A stretch of 64,000 nt of DNA from Flammulina velutipes (Eukaryota; Basidiomycota; Agaricomycetes; Agaricales; Physalacriaceae), in assembly GCA_011800155.1 (NCBI GenBank), contig JAALGH010000011.1, positions 1,736,001 through 1,800,000 of the forward strand. The letters run 5' to 3'. Positions 33,384-44,402 of the stretch are shown piece after piece. Each line of letters opens with the position of its first letter. The first letter of the stretch is position 1. The position numbers and the translations under genes are program-made. The notes under the pieces were generated by a model. It did not search any database. It saw nothing but the letters and a program-made list of their open reading frames with translations, and was not told the DNA's origin.

Positions 33384-35645
33384 ATGGCCTACAACCTCCG
33401 TTCCCGCGCTAGACGCGCGCGCTCGAATTCAGCGCCGGAACACTATACACCCACCCAAGCTAGAGGTACGTCCTCTCATAGTAACCCAATTGACACGTTG
33501 CCCGCGCAGACTGTGGATTCCGAGCCGGATCAACAACTCTTCTCGGATAAGCCCTCCAATGCGTTGGAGAAGGGTCAGAGTATCCCGAAGCCTGGCGCTT
33601 TGGGATACGACGTACCAGGCGTGAACGAGGATTTATCCTCCGTCCCGCAAAGCGTGAACGAAGCTATAGCTTCCGTCCCGCATGGTGTGAACGAAGCTTC
33701 GGCTTCCGTCCCACCCGGCGTGAACGAGGCTCAGTCCTCCGTACCGCGAAGGAGTGATGAGAAGACCTCGAGTCTCTCATCCTACTCCGGCTCGAGCAAC
33801 CACGAAAGTGAATTGCCAGCCAATGATGACGTTCCTGTTGATTTTGAAATCAAACAGGAACTGATTGATGAGATCTTGAGCTTTGTGCAGAACGACGGTT
33901 CTGACGAAGTCAAGTCTCGTGGGTACGCGGCCTCTACCTCTAGCAGTAGTAGCCGCTCTAGTATTATTAGTAATGAAAAACCTATCACTCCCATCTCTGC
34001 TGCATTTGAGAGACTGACCATTGAGCAAGTTGAAGCTCTGAGACTGCGAGGATCCGCCGGCATAAAGATCCTCGAGCCTGATGAGTTCAGCACCGTTTCG
34101 GAGACGGATGCTGAGACTCTCCCCGAACCACCTTCCCCCGAGTTCCCACATGTGGGGAAAGGTAAAGGTATTGACCCCCGGAACTGGGGTAATATTCAAT
34201 TCAGTGAAAAAGATCTTGAGGACTTTCAAGTCCAACAAGAGATTTTAGCTAGTCTAAGAAGGCCTACTATTAAGTACAGTGGCCCAAGGTTCTTTAATGA
34301 ACAAGTATTTCCTGATGACGACAATAATGTCCAGGAAAGAGTGCAAGAAGATTCAGTTGAATCTCTCTATACTCCCGGGGTACGTCGACGTTCGGATAAA
34401 CGCTCGTTCAGTACTAACAGTGTATCAATAAATGATACTCAGGAACGGAGGAGCTACTCAACGTCGTCACCACAGAAGTCAGAGGATCAGCCATCCACGG
34501 CTTATCCCATGTCAAGTTCCCCTGCGCTGTCACGACAATCAGCACCTACACCCGTCCCACGTAGGAGTCTCAAAACGACTATGGAGGACGTTTCAGATGA
34601 GAACGACGACACTGGTTACGCTAGTCATAACCACGTCCATTACAATATTGCCGACAATGTATCATTAATGTCCGCCACTGTTACGGACAGGTCTCAGCGT
34701 AATAAAAACAAACCTGTGTCATCTCCATCTTCGGACAGTGAATCTTCTTCCTTGGACAGTGATTCCGACTCAGATTCCGACTCGGAATCCCCCAAGAAGC
34801 GAAAACGTTCACAAGGAGCAGCCAAGCGCAAGCATGCGAAGGCTAAAGCTAAAGCTAAGGCAAAAGCTAAGGAATCAAAAAAGCGTCGCTCATTAACTCC
34901 ACTCACCGATACGCTGAATGAGAAAATACGGGATGTGGTGCAAGGTAAATCCAAGCGCCACAGATCCCAAAGTAAAACCCGAGTTGACAATGATCCGTTG
35001 AAGCCAGTCAATCAACTGGCCGGCGGAAGCCATCTGGCGAAGATCCTCCGTAAAAAAGGGTCCCCCAGTTCAAGCAGTTCATCAAGCAGCTCGACAAGTA
35101 GCTCTGACTCAGATTCATCTGAGTCTGATGATGAGGATAGCTCGAGCTCCTCTGACTCGGATTCGGACTCCAGCTCCAGCTCGGACACGTCCAGTTCCAG
35201 TAGTGACTCGTCTCGCGAACGCAAAAAGAGACGACACAAAAGCTCTAAGAAAAGCAAGAAATCCAAAAAAGGAAAAAAGAATCGCTCGCGCAAGAGCTTC
35301 TTGAAGCCCGAACCTCCTGCTGTCTATGATGGGAAGGCAGACGTTCGGACGTTCCAAACGTTCCTGGAAGATGCCATGGACTACGTGCGTGAAGGACGAG
35401 TGAATAAAAAGCTTCGCGTAAAAAAAATTGGCCGTTACCTTAGTGGGACGGCCAAGTCCTGGTATATCTCCAGCGTCGCCGACGACGTCCGTGGCTGGCG
35501 TACCCATGAATTCTTTATTGAACTCTACAACCACTGTTTTCCTCCCACGTTCCGTATGGAACAAAGACGGAAATTAGTGAACGCCACACAAGGAACCTAC
35601 TCAGTACGTCAGTACATCAGGAAACGCCCCCCAGCTCTCGGTTAG
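33384..35645 (+). mobile_element. Gag gene of a truncated Ty3/Gypsy element, 753 aa
   Basis: The single frame encodes a Gag-like protein. The N-terminal part (MAYNLRSRARRARSNSAPE) is followed by four near-copies of an SVPxGVNEAxA unit (33640-33750), acidic and Ser/Asp-rich tracts, a Lys/Ala stretch, and near the end a retrotransposon gag domain (YDGKADVRTFQTFLEDAMDY, then FRMEQRRKLVNATQGTYSV). The gag domain is cut off after VRQYIR; the zinc knuckle, protease and pol that should follow are missing and the frame ends with unrelated residues at 35645. It is a relic by truncation, although the frame that remains is open. No LTR pair was found for it. Confidence 0.75.
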
Positions 35646-36017
35646 CAGTAGGTTTATTGTCGAAATTAGACAAAACTGTAAGATAACCTCAGTTGACCTA
35701 ATCAACCTGATATACCTATATGTCCTAAGATCATAAAGATATCCATATGATATCCACAGGTTACCCAACTGTGTTCACTTATCTTAGGTGTACCAGTGAT
35801 GTCTATAGATTTATATAGTATGTTTGGGTGACCTATGTGATCTGTGGATATCTCTAAGTCATGTAGTGGAACTCTCGTAACTTAAGTCTATCTTAGTTGA
35901 CCTATAGCTATAGCTATAGCTAATAACAACCTTAGTTAACTTTAGACTGACCAAAGCTTTGTGCGCCACACAGTAATAAAGATGAAATGATTCTGATTAC
36001 AATAGAATTAGAACATG
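35646..36017. other. AT-rich spacer with a TATAGC microsatellite
   Basis: This non-coding, AT-rich stretch contains scattered GACCTAT and GTTGACCTA words and a short (CTATAG)n run near 35900-35925. It lies between the broken gag gene and the 3' end of the Plavaka gene, and may include the end of one or other transposon. No clear terminal repeat was found. Confidence 0.45.
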
Positions 36018-39000
36018 CTACATGTATATAGTCTGATAAGTATATAAGCTCTGCCAATTATTGACTCGGAAATGTGTACATGTATCTAGAACCGACTCGT
36101 TTGTATCCCAAACGCTAGATAAAGTCTTTCCGAAATCGGGAATTAACATACAAGACTGACGTACATTCTCCAGTGGCACGACGGACCAAGTCGGTTTTCC
36201 GTTTCGAAGATCCTTTGAAAGTGACGCCATGTTATGAATGCTTCCTGCGCGTGGTGTCAGCTTTGGCTTTGTGAACCACTCAACATAAGCAAGTGGTTCT
36301 TTAGGCCAATATGCGGGTGTCTTCATGTCTTCCCCCTTGATGCGCAAAGCACCGGGGATCTTGAAAATAACACGAACACGTCCAATCCGAGTTCCTATGG
36401 CAAGTCATAAGTTAGTAAGTGTGCTGACAAAGAGATCCGACATACCGTCTAGTCCAGTCGACTCTGCGCCATCGCCTACAAGTATCACTACAGTGTCGAA
36501 ACGCCCACCGTCCACTGGTGATGCCCGAACCCAATCGCGATCCTGTGTGTCCTCTTGGAGACCTTCTCGAGTAAACTTGAACGAATGGAAGACATCGACA
36601 TGTTGAAATGGAAGCGGATCGTAGATAATGGGTGAGGCAGCATGAAGCTGTTCGATACCATTAAGATAGTCCCGTACATTGGAAGGAAAATCCGGTATGC
36701 TGTGCTCTCGAGCGATGAGATGCAATAGCTTCTTCGGCGAAGTCGGAATCTTGGGGAGAATAATTGACTGGAAATTTTTCGACGCTGTAGAACTCGGAAC
36801 AGTCTCTGTCTCGTTGACAGGTACAGAGCTTTTGGTAGAGTTTGGAGTTGACGTCTTGTTGGATGAAGAAGGAACAGCCTTGGTTGTTGGATTTGATGTC
36901 TCCTTGGATGTTGATGCGACGGTTTTGCCAGGAGGAGGCTTGGCTATAGAAATAGTCAATATACTTGAAGGACACCGTAAAATATGCGACTTACTGAGCT
37001 CCTTTTTGATCCATTCAAGGTAATTCTCAAACCCATGCACCGCTTCTTTGCGCACAACCCATTCCGTCATTTGAGGAAACTCGTCCCGTTTGTTCGACGA
37101 ACGCCAGCCCTTTTTGGAAAAGTCTATATGGAGACGTTCGAACATTTCAGTATTGTAGTTGTTCGTAGTCCCGAAGAGTCGAATCATTTCGACGTAATGG
37201 ACGAGGGAGTGAAACTTGGGGATTTGGAAGTCATCTCGAACACCGACATCTAAGAAGTAGGTCTTGTTTGCCCGCCAAGTATCAAGGGCAGTATCCATGT
37301 AGCTGAGAGTCACATCGTCATGGGTAGGATATTGGGCAAGGTAGATAAAGTCCAGAATCGCTCTGCATGCGGTGACGGCGCGACTGTCGAGCTCATCCAC
37401 GATGCAACCAAGTAAGATTTTTCCCATGTTCTTGCGCTCAGTGCCACTAATCTGTGAAAGCGCGCTGATGCCATTCTTGAAATGGCGGACACCAATAGCC
37501 TGTGGGAGGCAACGAATTCGGCGGTCGAGCTCCTGCTCCGTCATGAGGGTTTGACACCACTCAAGCAGGTGCTTCAAAACACCTTGGTAGAGCTGATGTA
37601 GAACGTCGGGAGTCTGCGAAAGATGAATGTTGGTGTAAGGGAGGCCGTCCCAGAATGGCTTGGGCACTGTCCCGTTGACATTCTGCACGTTGCAGGCCTT
37701 GAGGTATGCAGTGCGTGAAGTGGTAGAGTCAGACGCATTGGCCATGGCGTCCAATGTACTTTTATGTGTTCGTCGTTTGAACTTGCCATCGTCGTCGAGT
37801 TCAGTAGCGCCTGCCATGCATTTGGGACAAGTTCCATACTTAGAGCAGGTAACGAGGCATTGTTCTGGGTAGTCGGCGACATACGCAGCTAGTACGGGAT
37901 GGACGATCCTAACGACACCGTCGCCACTAGTCATTTCAACGCCTTTTATTCCAGCCTCCTTCAAAGGCTCGAAGAGGACAGTCATAGCGGCGTGGAACAG
38001 GCGACGATATCGAGCAGATAGTTCCACTTTGGATAGGGGCCCACGAACGATTTTTTCAACTGGGAGGTACCCAAGGAGGATGCACGCCTGCTCGGAGGGC
38101 TTACGGCGAAGGGAATTGGGTATGTTACCAAGAGTAAGATAGATGGGGTACGCTTGTTTGCTGCCCGAGAACTGTGTAAGTTGGGTTTTGTCTGTTGAGA
38201 CGATAAGAGCGCCTAGAGTATGATTGTCCGGTAGCATGTCCTACGAAATGATTAACTAGATATCACGGCTGAAATCGAACCAAACGTACTTGTATTTTCC
38301 ACCACCATTCTGCCGTCCACATTTCGTTGATGATGCGCGTCTCGCGATCCTTGTTGGTGAATAGTTTTCGTGGTTTGTAGACCAGGTGCTTTGCCAATTT
38401 GGGATCCCCCCATAGACTCTGTATTGCCTCCAAAAGATCGCGATGACGAAGGGTAAATGGATCGTCTGGGCGGTCGGGAAAAGTGATGTGTTTGGTATGC
38501 CACGTCCCCGCACGGCGAGGGATCTTTCCAACACGCTCATGTACGCCTCTCGTATTAGAGTACGATAACCCTAGTCGTTCCTTCACCTGGCGAAGAAGTT
38601 AGAAATTTGATTATGGTACTCAGAACCACGTACCCCGTCTATTGCTAGGAGTCGGTTGAAGGAACTATGGCCAATGCCGTCCTCAATCATCCAACGAGCC
38701 ATCTCCCAGTCTAGTTTAGAAGCGAAGGGATGGTATATGTTGTGCGCTTCCACATCCGCTTCGTCCGTCCCATCCATTTTTGCGTCGACGTTTGTTGGCA
38801 CACTGGAAGTACCGAACAGCGCTGCCCAGCGCTCATGTAAGTTTCGAGCCATCTTGATGCTGGCGCCAGCCGTTGGATGCTCGTCAAAAACTCTCCCGTC
38901 TTCTTCGACATCCCCCTCGTCGTCGTCTAGGTATCGATGTTTCGCCCCCAACATTCGGTTTAGACGAGCACGCAGCGTGGAGGGACCAGGACCTTCCTCC

Positions 39001-39404
39001 CCAATGTCAATGTTGGGATGAACGATGTCGTAGAAATCTTCAGGATCGTTCATCTCCATGAGCTCGCGCAGAAGCTCAGAAGACGGCCCAGCAATTTCAG
39101 GGATGTCGTTGAGTTCGTCGTCGCCCTCCATATCCTCTTCATCGGTGTCCTCTTCCATCTCTCTTATGGGCTCGTCGTCGTCGTCGTCGTCTTGCCAGAA
39201 AGGATTTGACATGTCAAAAATGGAGCCCGCAACGATATTCGGTGGAGGAGGGGCAGAGAGCTTGACAGCGGCGTCTTTAGCGTGCGCTGGCCACCACTTG
39301 CACGATACCGCCTGCGTAAGATGGCTGCGCATGTTCCCATACGTCGCAAAGGTTAGGTCGCACATCGGATTTTGGCAGCGGAAACCAGTTAATTTGGAGG
39401 CCAT
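36018..39404 (-). mobile_element. Plavaka-type transposase gene, apparently intact
   Basis: Plavaka is a CACTA-related DNA transposon family abundant in mushrooms. Exon 1 (39404-38634) opens MASKLTGFRCQNPMCDLTF with a C2H2-like finger ending SHLTQAVSCKWW, then an acidic region and YHPFASKLDWEMARWMIEDG. Exon 2 (38586-38290) ends MWTAEWWWKIQ. Exon 3 begins with DMLPDNHTLGALIVSTDKTQ, whose Asp is a likely catalytic residue, and contains LVTCSKYGTCPKC and FHSLVHYVEMIRLFGTT. A Ser/Thr/Pro-rich linker follows, and the last exon carries PLAYVEWFTKPKLTPRAGS and RQSCMLIPDFG before a stop at 36018. Introns of 47-51 nt keep one frame of about 1000 codons with no stop. The element ends and inverted repeats were not located. 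Confidence 0.82.
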
Positions 39405-40636
39405 GGCGAGTTTGGTAAGGGTAAATAAGGGAAGGGGGAAAGAGCAAGGAGACGGTTGTAATCGAAGTACACGAAGGGATAGTCATCTAATAAACACGAT
39501 AGGCCATGACTCGTTATCGATGGTCCGCGTGTTAGATATAGCCATCAGAACTAGAAGCAAGAAAAAAACTGTTTCAGCGACATCTACCCAGGAGAACGAA
39601 TGCAACACATGCTACTCACATATCAGTGTAGGCAGGTTCTTCCTGTCTTCCTCTCGGCCTGCGCGTCTTTGTCGGTTCCAGCGAAAATCAGCAAGCCGCA
39701 TGGACGAATCCACAAGCGACTGGAGCCACGCATAATTTACGAGTAGCCTGTAATAATGTCAGATCAGTATATATCGGCCTATTGCCTTCGTTCCTACACA
39801 CCTTCACCACCAGAACCATTGACCACTTTTACGTTCCAACGAGAACGTATTGATCCTGAATAACGACGAGAGAGCGCAGCGTTGGCCGGCAAAATAGCGA
39901 ATGAGAGCAGGGATGGAGGTAGATTTGTATGTGGCATTGGTAGCACGACTGGATTGCTCGAGTTGGGAGCAGAGCTGGAAATAGGAGTGAGAACTGAGGC
40001 CTTCGTGCCATGTTGGAGACTGACATTGAAGTAACACCAGGATTGGTGTACCAAGTTTTGCCCGTGGATCACGACACAAGCGTGACAGTAGCGTAGTCCG
40101 GTGGTATGGAGCAGTCAGCCTAACCCGTAAGTTGCGGGAACGTACGGGCTATATTGAGCACAGGAGCGAGTCCAACGTGCCACCTGGTGACCGCTCAAGC
40201 GAGGAAAGAGTAAAAGCATAGCTACATAGAGACAGATACTGAGTAGGCGCTATACTTTGAAACAACGCACACATACCAGTTTGCAGTGTACAAGAAGGCG
40301 GAAGGAAAGAGAAACTAGCCAGGGTAGTGGCTGTGTCTCCTCATGTCGGGCCGGATAACCGCATTTCAAACATCTACCGCCATTGAACATTGAACTCGTT
40401 ATCGGTTTGGACGCTCCCGTAGCCTCCATTTCGTGTATCAACCCCTAGCCGCTCCCGCAGCCGCTATTCAGATAGACACTCTCGTAGTCTCTATTGTGTT
40501 GAACACAACCGACCTCTTTGAGATCGTCTACGTCCACGGAAGCACTCAATCATTCCTTACATATTGTCTATTCTGCGTCTGGTGCGTAATCTATTTCCAT
40601 TCTATTTAGATGTACTGACTTGAGAAGGCATCAGCA
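39405..40636. other. Gene-free stretch between the Plavaka gene and a split hypothetical gene
   Basis: These 1.2 kb hold only short overlapping frames without family features (for example around 39794-40079). They should contain the Plavaka promoter, its terminal repeat, and the promoter of the next gene. No inverted repeat could be recognised by eye. Confidence 0.45.
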
Positions 40637-42497
40637 ATGGATTCCTTTTCCACTACTCCGCCGGACTGGCTTCATCTCCCCAGCACATTCAGTGATGGCC
40701 TTTTGGGCGCCAAATTCGGAGATTTTGCTGTGTCTACACCCAACGCTCAAGTAATCTACCGTCCCCTCCTCGATAATCCCGCCACTGTGATCCTCAACGA
40801 CGACTTCCATTTCGGACTTCACGACCCCATGGCCCATCCCCAACCGTACCATTCCTCTTCTCCCCATCTTGCGGTCATGCTTGCGCCAACGCAGAGCGGC
40901 CTTGACCAGCTTCTATTTCTCCCTCTATCCAAGGCCGATTGGACTCCTTCTGCGAAGGACGAGTCGATCACAGGACTCGGGACATTAAACGGAGACACTC
41001 CCGGGATGCTCATCGAGCATGGACGAACACTTCTCCGCAAGTTCAAGAAGGCGGTTGCGGACGCAGCGGCTAATCCAGGTGAATCTACCAAGCTACGGCA
41101 CCTCGAAAACGAGAAGTTGCAACGCGAGATTTGGTACCTCAAGACCTTTCACCGTCTTCTTGGCAATTCCGCATCCTTCGAACAGTGCCGTCTCCGCTGG
41201 GTCAACGTCCAGCGCCTACATCTCAACATTCAGGCCTATCTCGACTACGTTACCATTTTTCTCCCCCGCTTCACATCTCTCCCTTCAAAACCCTTTCCTG
41301 TCGACGCGAGTCGCTCAGGATGTATCACCAAGAGCATGTCGAGGGCATTGGAATTTTACCACGTTGGACTTCCAGTTTGGTACGTCTACAGCGCTACCAC
41401 TATACGTCCTGAGCGGTTTCAACGCTATCTTCCATACTCCACGGTACACGCTCTGCTGAACGAAACTTGGATCCCTGGACGTGCTACGCAGATGGGGAGG
41501 AACATGGGAACTGGCCTCTTTTCCCTCACGCCTGCACCCAGCTCGGCCGTTGTCTGGACTGGACAGGCAGACGATCCGTCACGTTTTGCAATAATGTCCA
41601 GAATCTTGCGCGGTGAATCCTCCCCCAGTACTGCTCATATATCGTCGTCCACGTCGTCGTCTTCCAGTCTTGAACTATCCTCTTCATCCACAACCCAGAC
41701 AGCCTCATTGTCGTCATCTCGTTCGACATCCTCTTCCACGCTCGCTGCCAGTTCCTCGAGGGCGAAGCGTGCACGCTCACCGGACAGCGACGCATCACGG
41801 CCGTCGGCAAAGAAGGCAAAGTTGGGAAACAAGAAGAAACCTGCTCAAGTCCCCAGTGTAGTCGTTCCCAATCGCAATCGCTGGAAAGACGTTCGTAGTC
41901 CTATAATGCCCGCAGGCATTGACTGGTGGTTAGACGTCCTTGCGGAAGAGGAAGGAGCTCTAAAAGCAACAGATCGCGACCTACCTATCTTCCCTGGGGT
42001 GTCCAAGGAGCATGCCTTTTACGCTGCTCCCGACGCCTTCATATTTGCCGCCATCCAGAATACGAACACTCAGGCTGGATCTCTTCTCAATTACACGCGC
42101 CTTCGACCCCTGATCCACTACTGGTTACAGTCGGTGAAGGACCCCAGAAACAGCGTCAAATTGTTTCATGCGCAAACCTGGCGGACGGTACTTGGCTTAG
42201 ACGTTCTAAACTCTGATAAGTCGACGGGTCGAGCCGCAAGCAATCGTACCACTGCTCTCAAGGCATTGCAGGACACTATGGCTGAGCAGCCAGAGGTAAC
42301 TCTTTATCCGTTAATCTTTTGGCGCTCCTGCTGATACAGTGTAGATTTTGTTCGACATCTCCAAGATACGGAACATGGAGGCGCGATAGTGCGACGGCAG
42401 CGTGCTTTTAGATGATGGGACTCTGCCGCCTACGAAGGTCTGCCGGGAAATACTATGGGAGATGTATGAGCTCAACTTTCGCTCTGAGCTTGTGCGT
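40637..42497 (+). pseudogene. 5' part of an unrecognised gene split by the giant LTR element
   Basis: Exon 1 (40637-42295, 553 codons) starts MDSFSTTPPDWLHLPSTFSD. It has a basic helical middle (LRHLENEKLQREIWYLKTF, RWVNVQRLHLNIQAYLDYV), a long Ser-rich tract, a KRARSPDSD/KKAKLGNKKK nuclear-localisation-like segment and a conserved-looking C-terminal part (IMPAGIDWWLDVLAEEEGAL). A 49-nt intron leads to exon 2 (42345-42497), which reads ILFDISKIRNMEAR, an in-frame TAG at 42387-42389, then DDGTLPPTKVCREILWEMYE and ELNFRSELVR. There the LTR begins, and the frame resumes exactly at 62153. Both the nonsense codon and the insertion argue that it is dead. The family may itself be repetitive in mushrooms. 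Confidence 0.7.
42494..42497. repeat. Target site duplication GCGT, left copy
   Basis: GCGT abuts the TGTCACAC end of the left LTR and matches 62149-62152 on the far side. Its reality is supported because removing one copy with the element restores the interrupted host frame. Confidence 0.9.
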
Positions 42498-43386
42498 TGT
42501 CACACTAGAAAATTTAAAATATAAATTTATCCAGTACAGGTTTCACCGGAACCTAATATATGGAACAGGTTATTCTGTTTGTTCAGTTAAAATACCTTTT
42601 ATGAAATTGAACTACTTTCGTAGTCGATAGAAGTCGATTTGGTCAAAACTTAGTCTCTTAGTAGTCGTGAAATGTGTCGTAGTCTGATGTCGAGCTCCTT
42701 ACAATGCAAGTTCAAGTCTGTTACTTGAAGTAGAAGTTAGTACGGTAGTCGTTTCGGTCTGTCGGAGGTGTCTCGTAGTCGCGTGATTGAGATGATAGCA
42801 GTCTTTCACCAAGATTTCGTATCTTTCTCTCAATTAAACTTAATTCCTTCGCTTATAGGCTCTGACCTATTTATAGAAGATGTCTGATTGGTTACGTTGT
42901 AATCTTGGAGTCACTCAGCTCTCGCTATTGTAAAGAGGTAAAAGGGTGATCATCATTAGGAGTGAAATTGGGCTCCTTATATACTAGTTTACAGGGTATT
43001 TCTAAATATAGAATGGTCTGGTCGGGAGCTGTCGCCAGCTGAGTAAGCTATTGTATTAGTAATATACTACTTTATCTGAGCTGTCCAAATATAGTCGGTA
43101 AAGGTATCGTAGCTACTTCAGTCTTTCGTCTGTGCTTCAACGTCTGAGATCGTCAAATATGATCCGTAAAGGTCATCTACTGTCGTCTGCTGATTAAGCG
43201 ATGAGTAATCGTCTGATTAGTAATCCGATTACCTGTATTGCTTATAAATAATGTTCTAGGCTGTCTGGCTGACTAATGCAATTGCTAAGCTCGCTAAGCA
43301 TGATTACATCGTCGGGTGTATAGCATTTCTTAAAGTTATTTTCAATTTTACTTGAATCACACCTGATAAACTTTTCGGGTGTGACA
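42498..43386 (-). repeat. 3' LTR (889 bp)
   Basis: The sequence matches the right LTR by eye over its full length, with the same length and ends (TG...CA on each strand). It contains the same TATA-like box at 42866-42877. Internal to it, the sequence just upstream in element orientation (CCCCCGCGAATA) is not a convincing polypurine tract. Confidence 0.95.
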
Positions 43387-43444
43387 TATTCGCGGGGGAC
43401 AGAAATTTCAACTGTCCTCAGTTGCATAGTATAAAATTGAGAAT

Positions 43445-44338
43445 TTACACGATCAATGAACCGTTATCAGCAGGGAATATATATGAGTTAAAGGATGAAT
43501 CTGCCACGTTGCTTGTTGCAGCCTCCCAATCGACTCCATTTCGGCTGTGCCTCTCCTTGAGAGGGTATACAGTTTTGCGGTACCAGAATGCGCGAAGCTT
43601 CGCTTCCCAACGCCGAAGTAGTGGTAGTTCCATCCGGAGTGGGTCAATGAGTATGGTCACGGGATACTTGATCCAGTATTTTGGGGTGGACTTCCGGCCG
43701 TTGTAAAAGTATACGTGAACGATGGGGAATTTGCCAAAGAATCCTCCAAATTCCTTGATGAATCCATGGCCATAAACTGCTGGGTCGAAGATGTATCCTC
43801 CAATCTGAATGGTACGTTCACGTTCACAACTTCGTCCGTGCATAAGGGCGATGGTAAACGTTGGTCCAATACCAGAATGATAATCATCGTTGAAGACACC
43901 AGTCAAGAGACGAACGTCGCAAGCGGGGGATGTATGCCACTTGGTGAACTGGATGCCCTCTCGGGACTGATATGCGGCAAGGACTGAGGTAGGGTCTCTG
44001 AGAAAGTCGTCGTCGGAATGAATGCGGTGATGATAGATGGAGCCCGGAATGAGTCCTCCTCCGACGTTAGTGATGCAATCACCAATATACGAAGTTGGAG
44101 AGGGTGGAAAGCCGTAGAACTCTGAGGGCACATAGGGAAAGGCGAAGATGGTGAACCAAATCCTCTGGCATTCCTGACTTATTCGGGCCAGTTTAGCCTG
44201 ATTTCCTTTCAGTATGGTTTATTAGTCATGTTGGTGACGTACCATCAGGTAGGCTCCTAACACATGAAGAAATAACATAGTCTGGCAGTGGTATGAAGAA
44301 CGAGCGTGGTGGTTGTTGGAGAAGTCGAAAAACATCAT
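43445..44338 (-). CDS. Extra retroelement gene between pol and the 3' LTR, spliced, 282 aa
   Basis: The product is not recognised. Exon 1 (44338-44243) starts MMFFDFSNNHHARSSYHC and ends LHVLGAYLM; a 45-nt intron (44242-44198, GTACGT...ATCAG) leads to exon 2 (44197-43445), starting AKLARISQECQRIWFTIFAF and containing GFPPSPTSYIGDCITNVGGG. The second half is rich in aromatic and basic residues (HVYFYNGRKSTPKYWIKYP). It lies where env sits in errantivirus-like elements, but I see no signal peptide, fusion motif or C-terminal membrane anchor, so an envelope protein is unlikely. It begins 65 bp after the pol stop. An intron inside a retroelement gene implies that this message is either antisense-safe, subgenomic, or captured from the host. 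Confidence 0.55.
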
Positions 44339-44402
44339 TCGGTGGTCTAGTCACTGTTCTGAATAGCTGTCGTAATGCTTTGTGTACCTGGTCTTGGTCA
44401 AT

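Noticed and set aside
35600..35670. Terminal inverted repeat of Plavaka at the gag break point
   Set aside because: The sequence CCCCCAGCTCTCGGTTAGCAG near 35624-35650 had no mirror copy that I could find upstream of the Plavaka gene.
43445..44338. Retroviral-type envelope gene
   Set aside because: The position fits, but there is no signal peptide, fusion segment or membrane anchor, and the gene is spliced; I call it an unknown extra gene.
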